Position numbers and translations under genes: made by a program. Of a DNA stretch of 64,000 nucleotides, positions 43,190 through 54,699 are shown in pieces. The stretch lies in contig OZ020246.1 of the NCBI GenBank assembly GCA_963971285.1, forward strand, positions 23,720,494 through 23,784,493, read 5' to 3'. The DNA is from Astropecten irregularis. Its lineage: Eukaryota > Echinodermata > Asteroidea > Paxillosida > Astropectinidae. The notes beneath the pieces are model-generated. The model had not been told where the DNA came from. It saw only the letters and a program-made list of their open reading frames with translations, and made no database searches. The first letter of the stretch is position 1, and each line of letters opens with the position of its first letter.

Positions 43190-43933
43190 GTGAAAATAAT
43201 ATTAAGAAGACTTGAAATTGTGCATGGTGGAAGAACTAAAATAAGTTAAGTGTGTGGTTCTGAGAAGAAGCGGTGGTTTATCTCGATATTCCGAACAGTG
43301 TGCTCTGTTCGTCTGTCACCCTCCTGAAAACGGTTCTTCGCAGAACCACACATTCTCACAGAAGAGATTACATGGAGTCACCGCAAACATACCTTATTTT
43401 AATGTATGTATAATGTCTCGCATATATAACAACATTGTTTTTCCAGGGGTGTAAGTTCTAATCATGAGTGCACCATTGTATCAAATCTCCATTATTTTTA
43501 GTTGTATGGTCCTTCAGAGAATCTGGGTATGCTTCTTATACTGAATTCTTAACATGGTCACCGATTGAAAATTTACCAACTGACAATGAATAGCCAGATT
43601 GTGCTGGCCATAATTCGCCACTCTCCAGGAGAGTATTTTAACTATGTGCCTTTTCGAAACGAAGGCTCATGCTCCGGCTCTGTCATCCATGCTGAAAATA
43701 TAGGTTGTGGTTTTTCATTGCCAAGCTGTAGCTCTGTTTTCCTTTTCAAACCAGAGAATGTACTTCCAAACCGCAGCCAAATGCCTCTATCTATTTTGAT
43801 ACCCGTTATTAGGAAATGAATTCACGAAATGAAGCTGGAGCCTGAGCCTCAGCCTCCGTTTCGAGATAAACTCTATGTTATTATGTTTGTGTCATAATTA
43901 TCAGAGCTTTTCATTCATTCATTTTTCATTCAG

Positions 43934-44251
43934 TGTGCAATGGAACCCACGTTTGGACGGTCACCGTACGACTTGGGCTGGTGCCACAAGACGCTTGGTG
44001 TAATCTCGGCCTGACGTGGAAGTCAACCAAACCACTCTCGGCTTACATCAACGGCCTGATAGTCGGCATCGGGGACGGCGTTGTTGTCGCAGTCCCAGGA
44101 ACGCCCTCATCGTCCTCATCAGTACCCTGGACAGTCTCCATCGGAGGGAGGCGGCAGATATCAACCACAGCTCCAGTCCTGGTGACGGATCTCGTCGTGT
44201 GGGACAGGTTCCTGTTTGAATTCGAGCGCCATCGATATCTAGGCATAACAG
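43934..44251 (+). CDS. gene B exon 6: LamG-1, second half
   Basis: Acceptor 'tttcattcag', donor 'g|gtataa', phase 1 to 1. It includes AWCNLGLTWKS and AYINGLIVG, the 'W-x-x-hxhTW ... hhINGh' strands of LamG, and closes with VTDLVVWDRFL. Confidence 0.9.
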
Positions 44252-44325
44252 GTATAATTATAAACTTATATAATTCACATCGTGAAAGTTGTGAAGGGCG
44301 CCCTCTGCCAGACTCGGTCACTCGG

Positions 44326-44510
44326 TCAATTTCATAGAGCTGTTAAAGCACGAAAAACGTGTTTAAGCACTAAAAACTTACCAAGGTTTGGTAAATAAAA
44401 TCAGTATGACAGCCCAAAACTCCTTGAGAATGATACGCTTAAACAATGGCCGAAATGGTTGGTAATGCTTAAGCAAATTTGTGTGCTTAAGCAGCTCTAC
44501 GAAATGGCTC
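44326..44510. mobile_element. foldback MITE (TCAATTTCATAGAGCTG ends)
   Basis: It starts 'tcaatttcatagagctgttaaagc' and ends 'gcttaagcagctctacgaaatgg'. Intron of gene B. Confidence 0.6.
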
Positions 44511-44866
44511 ATAAGAGTGTAGGCCTAATTAACTCAGTAGCCTGTTTGACCACCGGCTACTGAATCACATAGGGTCTTGATGCTAGGCTTGGGATTTAGT
44601 TTGCAACCACCGTTTTGTGTCCTAAAACGAAATGAAGGGCATCAGAAATATGGCGAAGCTGGAGTCTTTCTTCAGCCTCGTCATAATCCCTTCGTTTCGT
44701 TTTATGCGCCTCAAAGCAAAATAAGCCCCAAAGTCCCACTAGCCACAATCTTGGTTTTGTTTAAGGTCACAAACTGTGCATGACCATCGTCGTGATAATG
44801 GCCTACACTCTGCCTATAACTGAAGCACTTGACTGACTTGATGATTTCTAATCTTTGCTATCGAAG

Positions 44867-45082
44867 CTGATGAGCGCCAAGTACTGCACACTGCCGACTA
44901 CCTGTGGACCACCGATTACTACTTCCGAAGAGACCACAATCCCATTCAAGGCCAGCGTGGTATAGCGGCCACGGGTAGCATGTGGATACTGAACGGCCAG
45001 GCTCTGGCAGTGAGTGCCGGGCGGGATGGCAAAGCCTGGGCATTGGATGTTAATGGAGGGGCGGGCCAGTGGCTTGCTCTGG
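44867..45082 (+). CDS. gene B exon 7: LamG-2, first strands
   Basis: Acceptor 'ctttgctatcgaag', donor 'g|gtgagt', phase 1 to 1. It encodes ADERQVLHTADYLWTTDYYF and ends VNGGAGQWLALG. The acceptor AAG is less usual than CAG/TAG. Confidence 0.8.
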
Positions 45083-45362
45083 GTGAGTAGGACCATGGAG
45101 GAAGGTAGCACTCTCCTCCATGATAGGACGTAAGACAGATCCATGAGAAAGTTCCTCACATCGCCAGCAGGCCAAAGTGACATGCGTGTATCCCTCCCAT
45201 GGTGGTATAGGGTTGGGCATCCGCATGTCTTCCAAATTGTTGTTTGTTTTTGTTTAGAGTTCAGAGTTTCTACCCTCTTTCTCGAAAGAGAAAGTCCTGA
45301 TCCTCTAATCGATTTATGTGTAGGGCTATCTCTACTTGCCTGTTCTTGTCCTCTTGTCATTT

Positions 45363-45550
45363 AGCCTTCGATAAAGATCCGGCGATCCTGCTAAGATCGA
45401 AACGCGTTAGGCCCTTCTAACTCTAAGTTCTTCCTTAAAAGTTAGTTGTTTAGAAAGATCCTGCTAGGATTGAAACTTCAGCCCTTTTTACCTCCGATTG
45501 TTATGTCAGGTCATTATTTTAGTTGATGAGAAGTTTGCAGCAGTTTATGA
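45363..45550. repeat. GATCCTAGCAGGATC-family repeat
   Basis: 'ttcgataaagatccggcgatcctgctaagatcgaaacgcgttagg', followed by 'aggtcattattttagttgatgagaagtttgcagcagttta'. Confidence 0.6.
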
Positions 45551-46139
45551 GAACAGTCGTTATGTACGATCATTCGGGTTTTTTTTTTGGAATGCACACC
45601 ATAAAACTAGTCAATGATAATTCTGTCAAACTCCTGTATTCATCATTTTAGAAAAAGGAATTAAGACGTTTAAATTAAGGGAGAGAAACACTAGAAATAC
45701 TTGGTCAGGCCCATCTACTGGAAAGCCTTGCCTGACCTTTAGTTAGCCCTAAACTTTACTTCAGTAGAGCTGCCTGGAATCAATAAAGACTGGTTTCTGA
45801 ATACTCAATCTGTCAAGCAAGTTAGTGCCAACTATGATCCAAGACACATCATCAAGGGCTTGAAGTTGATAGTTCAAGGCTAGGGATTATAGGCGCCCAC
45901 GACCCAAGGCAAACCCCAGGCCTGGACTAGCTTTTCAGACACTAGACATGACCAGTATTAATGTTACTTCCTCTAACCTATGTAGTAGATATCAACACAA
46001 ATGAAACCCAAGACTTCAGGTCAGCATCAGTAACTATTGCCTTGGTTTCTCCTGGTCGTGACCTGTGATAGTTCCAGAGCAACAGCACATTATGACACTA
46101 TAGTATACTCAGTTGCTGAATTTTATTTTCCTCTCTCAG

Positions 46140-46388
46140 GCGAGGAGTACACCGGTAAATGCATCAGCGACCCATCACTCTGTACCGGTGGAATCACGCT
46201 CGCCTTGTGGGTCAAACTCTGGCCACGGACCAGCGCAGGCAACGACTCCTATGCCTTCATCTTCAGCTCTGGTGGCCAGTCGTCGCGTGGATGCGCCCTC
46301 TACCAGCGAGGCAGGGACAGGCTACGAGCGGCGGTCCGAGACGGCCTACGGGAATGGATTGTGGAGATTGAATTCATCCCTGACAGTG
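46140..46388 (+). CDS. gene B exon 8: LamG-2, core
   Basis: Acceptor 'tcctctctcag', donor 'g|gtatac', phase 1 to 1. It has CISDPSLCTGGITLALWVKL, the family signature, then FIFSSGGQSSRGCALYQRGR. Confidence 0.9.
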
Positions 46389-46494
46389 GTATACTTTCTT
46401 GTATAAGATTTGCCCCCCTCTGTTAAATGGTATTGTATAATTGACTGGTTGTGGAGCAGTCAGTAACACAATATTGACTGATGTCACTGGTATA

Positions 46495-47137
46495 CAGTAA
46501 TTCGAGCACACGGTTTTGAATGGCGCCCTCTTTTGATTAAAACAAGAAACTGCGGTGATGTCAGTATATTTGTACACCACCAATCATCTTTTAGTGAAAT
46601 CTGGGAAGCTGGGAAGCTAATCATGAGCAAAAGACTGGTGGGGAAATCCGGGACATGTTTTCCATGCCGAATATTCTTCTAACTCCGTGTTCCTTTTTTG
46701 GAATAAATCACACACCACCAGGCGCGGTTCTACGGGGGGGGGGGCTAGGGGGGGCTAAAGCCCCCCAAAAAAATTTTGTCTAGCCCCCCCAAAAAAATGC
46801 AAGTGAAAAAAAAAATTATTGAAAATACTGGATTTGTTCAGTTTTTAAGCGCCAAATACATAAAAAACGCGTTGTGTGGGATATAATGTGCATGTTTTTC
46901 GCCCCCTTATAAGACATAGCAGAAGCAAGTGTTAGAAGAACCCAAAATATTGGGTCTTCTAGCCCCCCCCAAAAATAATGGCTCTTCTAGCCCCCCAAAA
47001 ATTTTGACTCTAGAACCGCGCCTGCACACCACGCTCCAAGCCGGAGTTGTAGTGCATCATAGATCGATAAACGCCACTGCGGTTTCTTGTTTTAATCAGT
47101 AGAGGGCGCCATTCAAAACCGTGTGCTCGGATTACTG
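46495..47137. mobile_element. Tc1/mariner-like MITE (TA target), split by a hAT-like element
   Basis: Inverted ends of about 66 bp starting CAGTAATTCGAGCACACGG and ending CCGTGTGCTCGGATTACTG, flanked by TA (46493-46494 and 47138-47139). The interior is interrupted by the element at 46719-47024. Confidence 0.75.
46719..47024. mobile_element. hAT-like MITE with perfect 8-bp TSD CACACCAC
   Basis: Ends CAGGCGCGGTTCTA and TAGAACCGCGCCTG; direct duplicates CACACCAC at 46711-46718 and 47025-47032. The body has 'ctagccccccc' repeats. A third hAT-like family in this window. Confidence 0.88.
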
Positions 47138-47189
47138 TATAGTGAACTATCCCTCCTTATCGATTTCAAAGCATAAGTAATGAATTAAG

Positions 47190-47335
47190 TGAACAAAGAA
47201 AAATTGACCTGAGCGGGATTCGCACCAGATATCTCCGGAGTAACGTACCGGCAGAGTTTGTAGAGCGCCTGTACGGTATTCCGGAATCCCTTGTTCGAAT
47301 CCTGCTCCAGTCAATTTTTCTTTGATTAACTTTTT
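47190..47335. repeat. head-to-head tRNA-SINE pair
   Basis: The reverse half 'ttgacctgagcgggattcgcacc' is followed by the forward half 'gtagagcgcctgtacggtattccgg...ttcgaatcctgctccagtcaattt'. Confidence 0.55.
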
Positions 47336-47762
47336 AATGATTTCAAATCCAGTCAGTTTCCCTTGTGGTTATTTGATGATCATGAGTAATTAATTAAAAT
47401 AAAATAAATTAAATGAATAAAAAATTGGTAATACAAACTCTCTGAAAACTTTGCCACCACAAACTTTGTTAAATGTGGCATTTCATTGCAACAAGATAAT
47501 ATCAAATCAGAACATTTTGCATTTTCACCATAAAAGATGTATACACTGTACCCTTTTCCACTTTCTTTAAAATCATCGTAACTTAATACAATCAATCGTA
47601 TGACTTATGACGCATTGTAGCCCTACGTGGGATACGATGGGTTATCCTTCGTAACTCGAGTTCCGATTGATTGTACGGCTTCGTGAAATCGACCACATGG
47701 GCAGTTATCGCAGTTATCGTAAGCAGACCATTTAACGACGGTGTTATGTTCCTTGCCGTCAG

Positions 47763-48011
47763 ATCACTGGGTCCATCTGGCCCTCTCCTGGCAGAAATCC
47801 TGGGGTCTGATCCTCTACATCGACGGTACATGCAGCGGGACCGATCACACCGGACGCATCAACATACAAAGCCAGGACCTGGACACACGGCTGCTCGTAG
47901 GCCGACGGAACGACTACCTGGCTGGGTACGATCGATTGACCCTGGACATGGTGGCCGTCTGGGAGAAGTTTATGGAACCATGGCAGGCAAGGAGCTCCAT
48001 GGGTCTCCCAG
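47763..48011 (+). CDS. gene B exon 9: LamG-2, second half
   Basis: Acceptor 'ccttgccgtcag', donor 'g|gtagaa', phase 1 to 1. It encodes DHWVHLALSWQKSWGLILYI then DGTCSG and LLVGRRNDY; ends with DMVAVWEKFM. Confidence 0.9.
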
Positions 48012-48310
48012 GTAGAAACAGCTTCCATACCCATTAAGACTAACGCCTCTTATAAGACAAGATGCTAATTATTATGGGGCATCAGGCATAATTTTAGACC
48101 ATTTCGTGGCCGTCCAAGCAGTCCCACGTCCATGCAGCCAATCCCCGGTACGACTGCCGCTACCCAGGGCGTGGCTGACACGGTCATCGACCACCATGGT
48201 GTGGTAGTCTTCATGGTGGGGCGGATTGAGTTGCCAGCCCGGCGCTGCACTTGATCGCATCTATCAAGAAGCCTATAGCATGGACGGTACCGTAACTGAG
48301 AGCGTATTAA

Positions 48311-48686
48311 AGTGAATGCACAACAACATTGGTAGCAGACCAAAACAGAAAGGTTCGCAGATTAACGTATAACTTACAGGATATAAAGACGGTAATTGTA
48401 GAAACATGCTGTGACATTTTTCTGCCTGAAATGCTGTATTTATCCCAAAAAAGTAAAAACCAAAACACCAAAACGTCTTGATCTTGGCAAGATAAAAAAG
48501 AAATGAGACAGCTATTCCCACAAAATTTGGCGTAACAATTGCAACGGTTTTTTTTTTGTCGTTTTCTACTGTTTCCGATTATCAATTGAGCTGAACATTT
48601 CACAGATTTGTTTTTATTCCATGACAAATCGAAGTATGACCAGCTTGCAGCTGTCCTGTCACCTTTACCAATGTTGTATTTGCACT
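48311..48686. mobile_element. TTAA MITE
   Basis: TTAA at 48307-48310 and 48687-48690. The interior has the family phrases 'aacttacaggatataaagacgg' and 'tctgcctgaaatgctgtatttatcc'. Confidence 0.65.
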
Positions 48687-48893
48687 TTAAAAGGCCGTTA
48701 GGCCTTTGAAAGGGTTATATCGCATGACTGAACTGGTGAATTCCAGAATACGAAAGGCGTGGCTCAGGGTACATACAAGAATAAGAAAGCCCAGCATGAC
48801 AGTCTTACGTTAACAGATTCCAAACTGCAGAGTCCGTATAACAAAAAGATTATTGAACAAATTCATTCATTGCAATCTTTTTCACGTTTTCAG

Positions 48894-49076
48894 AAAACCG
48901 CCATTTTGCCACGGCCACACATTACTGGAACACGATACGGCTCATTAGTAGCACGTTTGATTACTTGAAGGAATCTATCGACGGTCAGGTCTACGGCGTC
49001 GGCCCAAGCATAGACGTGGACATGATCACCCCCGATATTGTGGACCTCGGTGTTCCTGGATCATATCTTAGTCTAG
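48894..49076 (+). CDS. gene B exon 10: LamG-3, first strands
   Basis: Acceptor 'ttcacgttttcag', donor 'g|gtaagc', phase 1 to 1. It encodes HFATATHYWNTIRLISSTFD and ends DLGVPGSYLSLG. Confidence 0.83.
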
Positions 49077-49099
49077 GTAAGCAGAAATATCCCGCTGCT

Positions 49100-49447
49100 T
49101 AGCACAAACAGAAATGATCACAAATTTACATAGAACTTTCAAGGTATGAAGATGGTGCTGGTAGAAACATACTGTTAACATTTTTCCGCATGAAATGGTG
49201 TATTTATCCAGAAATTATTAAAACAAAGACCGAAAACAGTTTTGATCTCGGGGTAAGATCAAAACCATTCTTTATGTTTTAACAGAAAATAAATAGTCGG
49301 GTTTTCGCTTTTTTCTCGTGACTCAGTTATCCGACTGGGCTCAAATTTTCACAGGTTTATCATTTTATGTACATGTGCATAATGCTGGATCAGACAAAGT
49401 GTGAGTGCAGCTGTTCTGTGACCTTATACCAATCATGTATTATACCT
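49100..49447. mobile_element. TTAA MITE, left end unclear
   Basis: The right end 'accaatcatgtattatacct' precedes TTAA at 49448-49451. The interior 'taaaacaaagaccgaaaac' and 'gatctcgg' match the variant subfamily. Confidence 0.55.
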
Positions 49448-49476
49448 TTAACCTGAATGCATTCTTGTTTTTGTAG

Positions 49477-49594
49477 GTGATTTTTCTCGGACATGCATTC
49501 AAGATACTGAGCTATGTAGTGAAGGCTTGAGCGTGTCTGTCTGGCTCAAGTATACCGCCGGAGTAATGTCGACTGCTCTACAATATATCCTCAG
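49477..49594 (+). CDS. gene B exon 11: LamG-3, Cys/Trp signature
   Basis: Acceptor 'ttgtttttgtag', donor 'ag|gtacag', phase 1 to 2. It encodes CIQDTELCSEGLSVSVWLKY then TAGVMSTALQYIL. Confidence 0.87.
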
Positions 49595-50039
49595 GTACAG
49601 TCCTTGCATGATCCTCATATTGACTTCTCATATCCGTTTAACTCAGCACTTTCCTGTTCACACTAGACAATATCTTAGGATTACCTCAGGGTTTGGGCGT
49701 TCACACTTATTATATTATATTTTACCTCAGGGCATAAGTTAAATCCCCACCTGAAATAGATAAGCACCTTGGTTAGCGCAATCCCGCTACCGGTCAACCA
49801 AGGTCATCATTGTTAATAAAGAAACAGTGCAGGATTGGTAACAAACCAAAAAAGAAATGTTCGTAAATGATGGACATGATAGAAACCGCTTGCTAAAATA
49901 TTTTTGCCTAAAATGCTATTTATCTAGAAAAGTGTAAAACAATTATTTACGTATAAGCTGGTTAGGTCTCAGAAGTGCGACGAAATAAGAAGTGCGAAAG
50001 TACGAACGAGCGTAGTGTTTCCGGAAACCGATCCACAAA

Positions 50040-50140
50040 TACAATAATACTTTGACTGGAGCGGGACTTGAACTGGCGACCTCCTGAAGTGCGAATCCTG
50101 AATCCCGCTCCAGTCAATTTTTTCTTTGTTCACTTTTCAA
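50040..50140. repeat. head-to-head tRNA-SINE pair
   Basis: 'gactggagcgggacttgaactggcgacctcctga' is followed by 'gtgcgaatcctgaatcccgctccagtcaatttt', forming an imperfect palindrome. Confidence 0.5.
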
Positions 50141-50202
50141 TGATTTTAAATTCAGTCAATTTAAATCTTATTATTTTATGTTATTGGTTATTTGTTTTAC
50201 AG

Positions 50203-50317
50203 TTCTGGTGAAGTTTATGGGGATTGCAGAGGTTTCTCGATTCATGTGAGCGGCGGGGCTCTAGTTGCTAAACTCGTCACATCCGATTGGTCATGGACTG
50301 CATTGACTATGATACAG
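50203..50317 (+). CDS. gene B exon 12: LamG-3, middle strands
   Basis: Acceptor 'tttgttttacag', donor 'cag|gtacag', phase 2 to 0. It encodes SGEVYGDCRGFSIHVSGGAL then VAKLVTSDWSWTALTMIQ. Confidence 0.85.
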
Positions 50318-50347
50318 GTACAGCTTGTTCCCTATCACCACACTCCG

Positions 50348-50480
50348 ATGGGTGCATTCGTTTAGCTCCCCTAGGTCAGCCCTTTCTGGGAATGGTCGTG
50401 TTTTACTGCACAAAACAAGCGAGAGAATGGAGACGAGGTTGACTGGTGTCGACCAGGGGGAGCTAAACGAATGCACCCAA
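50348..50480. mobile_element. small MITE with GGGTGCATTCGTTTAGCTCC ends
   Basis: The left end GGGTGCATTCGTTTAGCTCC is mirrored by GGAGCTAAACGAATGCACCC at the right. 133 bp, 30 bp after a donor site of gene B. Confidence 0.75.
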
Positions 50481-50484
50481 AAAT

Positions 50485-51540
50485 TATAGCTAGTATGTGA
50501 TAGACTCTCTCGCCGTATACAGCGAGCTAGCGTCTATATCACATGCGTGCAGATTTCCTGATTAATTATGCAAGCCAACCCAGCACTGACCTCTAAGTTT
50601 TGACCAATCAACATCCTCGGCCTTTGTCACGATCCAGATGGAAATGTTCTCAAAACAGATCTGATTGGCTGATTTGCCGCTTTGCGTAAAATGTGCATGC
50701 ACGCATGTATCAGACGTTCGTACATAGTGTGGCACGGAGATAGAACTGGTGATACTCAGACTAACCAATAGCCCCACTAAGCACATCTGTCTTAGTGTTA
50801 TTTTTGTTTTCTTGGTCTTATGTGTAATGGATATAATGTGGAGCGTCTTCTTGATCGATCTCATTTTGCAGGCAAATTCAGACCTTCCACAAGTTTAAAT
50901 TGACTATTAAATGATAGGGCCTATGTCCGAGTGATTTGTGGTGAGCAAATGCATAGTTTACCTGCAGCTTTGCTGTTCTAACCGATTGATTTAAGTGTTG
51001 GTCCTTTCAAATGTAGTACTTTGCAATGTCCACATTGTGTTTTGTGGCAGAAATAATGTCTTTCGGCTGGTCAGGAGGAAACAAAATGCTTGCGAGACCA
51101 GCTTCCGTATAACACTTGACAAGAAAGCTTACACAGTCATGTAAACTACATGTAGATGTATTGTTCATGCTCCTATATAGTTGTTAGTCTCGAATCTCAT
51201 TGGAACTTGAATACCTACTTAACATTATAAAATTCATCCCAACCTTCAATCATTTGTTTTTATCTCAAATATTGAACATGTACCGAGCATATTTAATGTT
51301 GTCTGCGATATTGAAACGATGTCAATCTTTGATTCTTAATTCATGGCAGCTTTATTGTGAGTAAGTCTTTCTGAATGGACAGGGGAGGTCGGCTTTCCCA
51401 TCCAAGAAATCACGTCCATACATCATGATTTCAAAAATTGACAACAGTTGTTTCCTTATTGCTTCTTGACTTTTCACTCGAATGTCATCTTCGTCTAATC
51501 AAGAAATTACACTGATGAGACTGTTTATTTTTTCCGTTCT
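50485..51540. other. intron of gene B
   Basis: A small palindromic stretch lies near 50500-50560; the rest has no recognised repeat or exon. Confidence 0.4.
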
Positions 51541-51543
51541 CAG

Positions 51544-51808
51544 GACAACTTCAAGGATGACACGTGGAACAACATCGCCCTCACGTGGAACCACACCGAA
51601 GACCTGACCATGTTCATAAACGGTGTGGAATCCATAAGTGGTTCCAAAGACCCAAGCGGACCCAATGCTCTTTGCGACAAGTCGCAGCTGATGTTTGGCA
51701 AGGCCCTAGCCGCCTCTACGCACCCAGCCGTATTTCAAATCCACAGCTTAGCCATATGGGAGAGTCACTTCATTCCTGAGAACCTGAACCAACTTATTGG
51801 AATGTCTG
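51544..51808 (+). CDS. gene B exon 13: LamG-3, second half
   Basis: Acceptor 'tccgttctcag', donor 'g|gtgagt', phase 0 to 1. It encodes DTWNNIALTWNHTEDLTMFI, then NGVESISG and HSLAIWESHFIPENLNQLIG, the clear end of a LamG domain. Confidence 0.9.
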
Positions 51809-51837
51809 GTGAGTTTGGTTTAGTTGTTGATATCCTG

Positions 51838-52439
51838 GTGCCAATTTCATAGAGCTGCCTAGCACACAAAAATGTTTAGCACAAAAATGGCTTGTCCAAT
51901 CAAACAAACCACCATTGAAAATTCGATTTGATGTTCATGGTCAGCGATCAACAGTCAAAGAACAATTGCAAGTGACACACAACACATGGACATTATTTTG
52001 GTTGTTAACCCAGTATTTATTAAGGCAGAAATGTCATGCTTAGCGATTTTTTTGTGCTAAGCAGCTCTATGAAATTGACCCCTTGTTCATTGCATACGTG
52101 ATTCTCAAGTATAAATTTCAGATCACGAGTGACGAGTATTTTATATTAACCTGAGCACAATACCATTGTTCGAGTATGACGATTTAGACATTCTGAAATT
52201 TCAATTTCATTGAGCTGCTGAAGCAACAAAATGTCCTTAAGCACCAAAAACCTTGGTAAACAAAATAAGTATGCCAGCCGAAACTCCTTGTGAATGTTAT
52301 GCTCAACAAACAATGGTTGAATACAAGTCAAAACTAGTAAACATCACATGAAAATTTGGTTGGTAATCCTATTTGTTCAAGGAAGACTTTTAATGCTTAA
52401 GCAATTTTTGTGCTGAAGCAGCTGTATGAAATTGGTCCC
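51838..52439. mobile_element. two adjacent foldback MITEs (CAATTTCAT ends)
   Basis: The first copy 51838-52080 starts 'gccaatttcatagagctgcc' and ends 'cagctctatgaaattgacc'. The second, 52200-52439, starts 'tcaatttcattgagctgc' and ends 'cagctgtatgaaattgg'. Confidence 0.65.
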
Positions 52440-52492
52440 TGGTACAATCATTGTTACAACCAAAAAGATATATATTATTGTGCGTGAATTAA

Positions 52493-52797
52493 AGGTATAA
52501 TACTTGATGATGGTCACATTGCAGCACTCGCACTTTGTTTGATCCATTATCCACATGAAATAATAAAACTGTAAATCTATTTTTCTGAAAAAACATGAAG
52601 AATGGTTTTGCTCTTACCCCGAAATCAAAACTGTTTTCGGTCTTTGTTTCGCTAATTTCTGGATAAATACACAATTTCGGGCTGAAATATCTTAACAGTA
52701 TGTTTCTACCAGCATGATCTTCATATACTGAAAGGTACACTTAAATCTTTGAACATTTCTGTTTGGCTATGTTACCAACCCTGTACTATATATACAT
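52493..52797. mobile_element. TTAA MITE
   Basis: TTAA at 52489-52492 and 52798-52801. It starts AGGTATAATACTTGATGATGG and ends 'ccaaccctgtactatatatacat'. Confidence 0.65.
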
Positions 52798-52937
52798 TTA
52801 AACTAATTAACCAAAATAATTACTATTTAAATCAAAGACCTTTTAATTGACGTTTTTCATGATATCAGTGAAGTACATAATTCCATGGTTACAGCTTGTT
52901 GTTAACTCGCTTTGTATTGCCTATTGTCTTTATTCAG

Positions 52938-53062
52938 AACCGGACTTCCATTGCTTCATATCTGGTGACTACTGCTGGTCCTTTGACCTTCCCATGAGCC
53001 TCCGGTATCCATTCCACCTCAGCCCCTCTGGCGCCACCTTTACATCAGATCGGAATAACAGG
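52938..53062 (+). CDS. gene B exon 14: LamG-4, first strands
   Basis: Acceptor 'ctttattcag', phase 1. It encodes EPDFHCFISGDYCWSFDLPM then SLRYPFHLSPSGATFTSDRN. To join the next exon in frame the donor must be AGG|GTCGGT (phase 0). The more usual-looking G|GTAACA four bases later would shift the frame. Confidence 0.72.
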
Positions 53063-53505
53063 GTCGGTAACAACATTGCAACCAATCATTCATTCAGCCA
53101 GTTGATTGGACAGTTTGGTTCTTGAGGTTTATCATATTAGTGTGTGTATATGTGATCTGCTCTGTCAAATTGAGTCACAGATCACTAATTGGACTTAATA
53201 ATGAGTTTTCTACACTAATAGAAAAGGAGGTTTTTTTTGTGCTTTGATATAGTGTATGTTTCAAGTATCCAGCATGCTGGATTGTGAAAGTTCACACATT
53301 CCAAAGACTTAACCTTAAAATTACTGACGCATTATTTGCATGACTAATTGCGTAGAACATGTAAACACGTTGTGGGATATGTGACTCATGTTCACAGAGC
53401 AGGTCACATAATGTCATGCTTTCAAAAAAGTGGTTTCAAGGTGGCGTTTGACTGCAGTGATTTACCTTGTGGCGACCTTGTAGGCGAATCTAACACCATC
53501 GTTAA

Positions 53506-53873
53506 CAGAACTATCATACTTTGGTATAAGTTGATAGAACAACTACAGTCTGTTCATAATTTGATTTGCTATGAAACTAAAAGAAACCTGTGAAATATTT
53601 AGCTCAACTGATCATTGGAAACAGTAGAAAACAACGAAAAACCGTTGCAATTGTTACGCGAAATTGTGAGGTAATTATAATTGTGAGGGTTTGATCTCGG
53701 AGATCAAAACTATTTCGATCTAATTGTTTTACTCATTTCTGGATAAATACAGCATTTCAGGCGGTCGAACTTTAACGGTATGTCTGTACCAGGTCCATCT
53801 CTATACCCTGGAAATTATACGTAAATCTGTGAAAATTTTTGTTTTGGTTTCATACCAAAGTATGATAGTACCT
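53506..53873. mobile_element. TTAA MITE, left member of an inverted pair
   Basis: TTAA at 53502-53505 and 53874-53877. It ends ACCAAAGTATGATAGTACCT. It shares the TTAA at 53874 with the next, oppositely oriented copy. Confidence 0.75.
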
Positions 53874-53877
53874 TTAA

Positions 53878-54229
53878 AGGTAGTATCATACTTTGGTAAT
53901 AAGCCAAAATAGAAATGTTGACATATTTACGTATAACTTACAGGGTATGAGGATGGTGGTGGTAGAAACATACCGTTTAAATTGTTCCACCTGAAATGGT
54001 GTATTTATCCAGAAATTAGTCAAACAACGACCGACAATCTTTTTAATATTTCAAAAGATCAAAAATAAAAGAGAAAAGACTTAAGAAATACTGTGGCTGT
54101 TTTTCACTGTTTTCTCAAAAAGTGGGCACCGTATGGGACTGAAACTTTCACAGATGACTGTTACTGTTTCGTCTATGATATGTTTGCCTGTGAATCTGCA
54201 TTCTGCAAAACCCAAAGTATGATACTACC
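53878..54229. mobile_element. TTAA MITE, right member of an inverted pair
   Basis: It starts AGGTAGTATCATACTTTGGT directly after the shared TTAA and ends CCAAAGTATGATACTACCC before TTAC (decayed TTAA). It has the full consensus interior, including 'gggcaccgtatgggactg'. Confidence 0.78.
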
Positions 54230-54330
54230 CTTACACCAAATTTAGCTTTTAGAAATAATTAATCAGCTGGACATGGTTCATGAAATTACCAAATGTGTTC
54301 AAACATTCTCTCATGCACGGTTTATATCAG

Positions 54331-54514
54331 GAAACTGGTGTCTGTACTGATGGGAAACTTGGCTGGATTGCCATGGGTAACTTCACGGGTCAGTGTCCGG
54401 CAGATCCCAAAGCATGTGTGAATGGCTTTGCCATCGCTATGTGGTTGAAACTGAGTCCCGTTGCCTCACGAAGGGGCGGTGGATACCTGCTCAGCACTGG
54501 AGGGGAGCGACATG
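54331..54514 (+). CDS. gene B exon 15: LamG-4, Cys/Trp signature
   Basis: Acceptor 'tttatatcag', donor 'g|gtaggt', phase 0 to 1. It encodes ETGVCTDGKLGWIAMGNFTG, CPADPKACVNGFAIAMWLKL and GGGYLLSTGGERH. Confidence 0.87.
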
Positions 54515-54699
54515 GTAGGTCCTCGCATAAATGTAAAAGAAAGCCATGTTCTCTTTTGATCTATCATACTACGGTACCTTTATTATGTGCAGATTTAACT
54601 TCAAATAACCAATAAGGGAACCTGACAGGATTCACTTTAATTCATTGAAAAGTGAATGAAAGTAAATTGACTGGAACTTTTGCCGTATCTAATAGTCAA

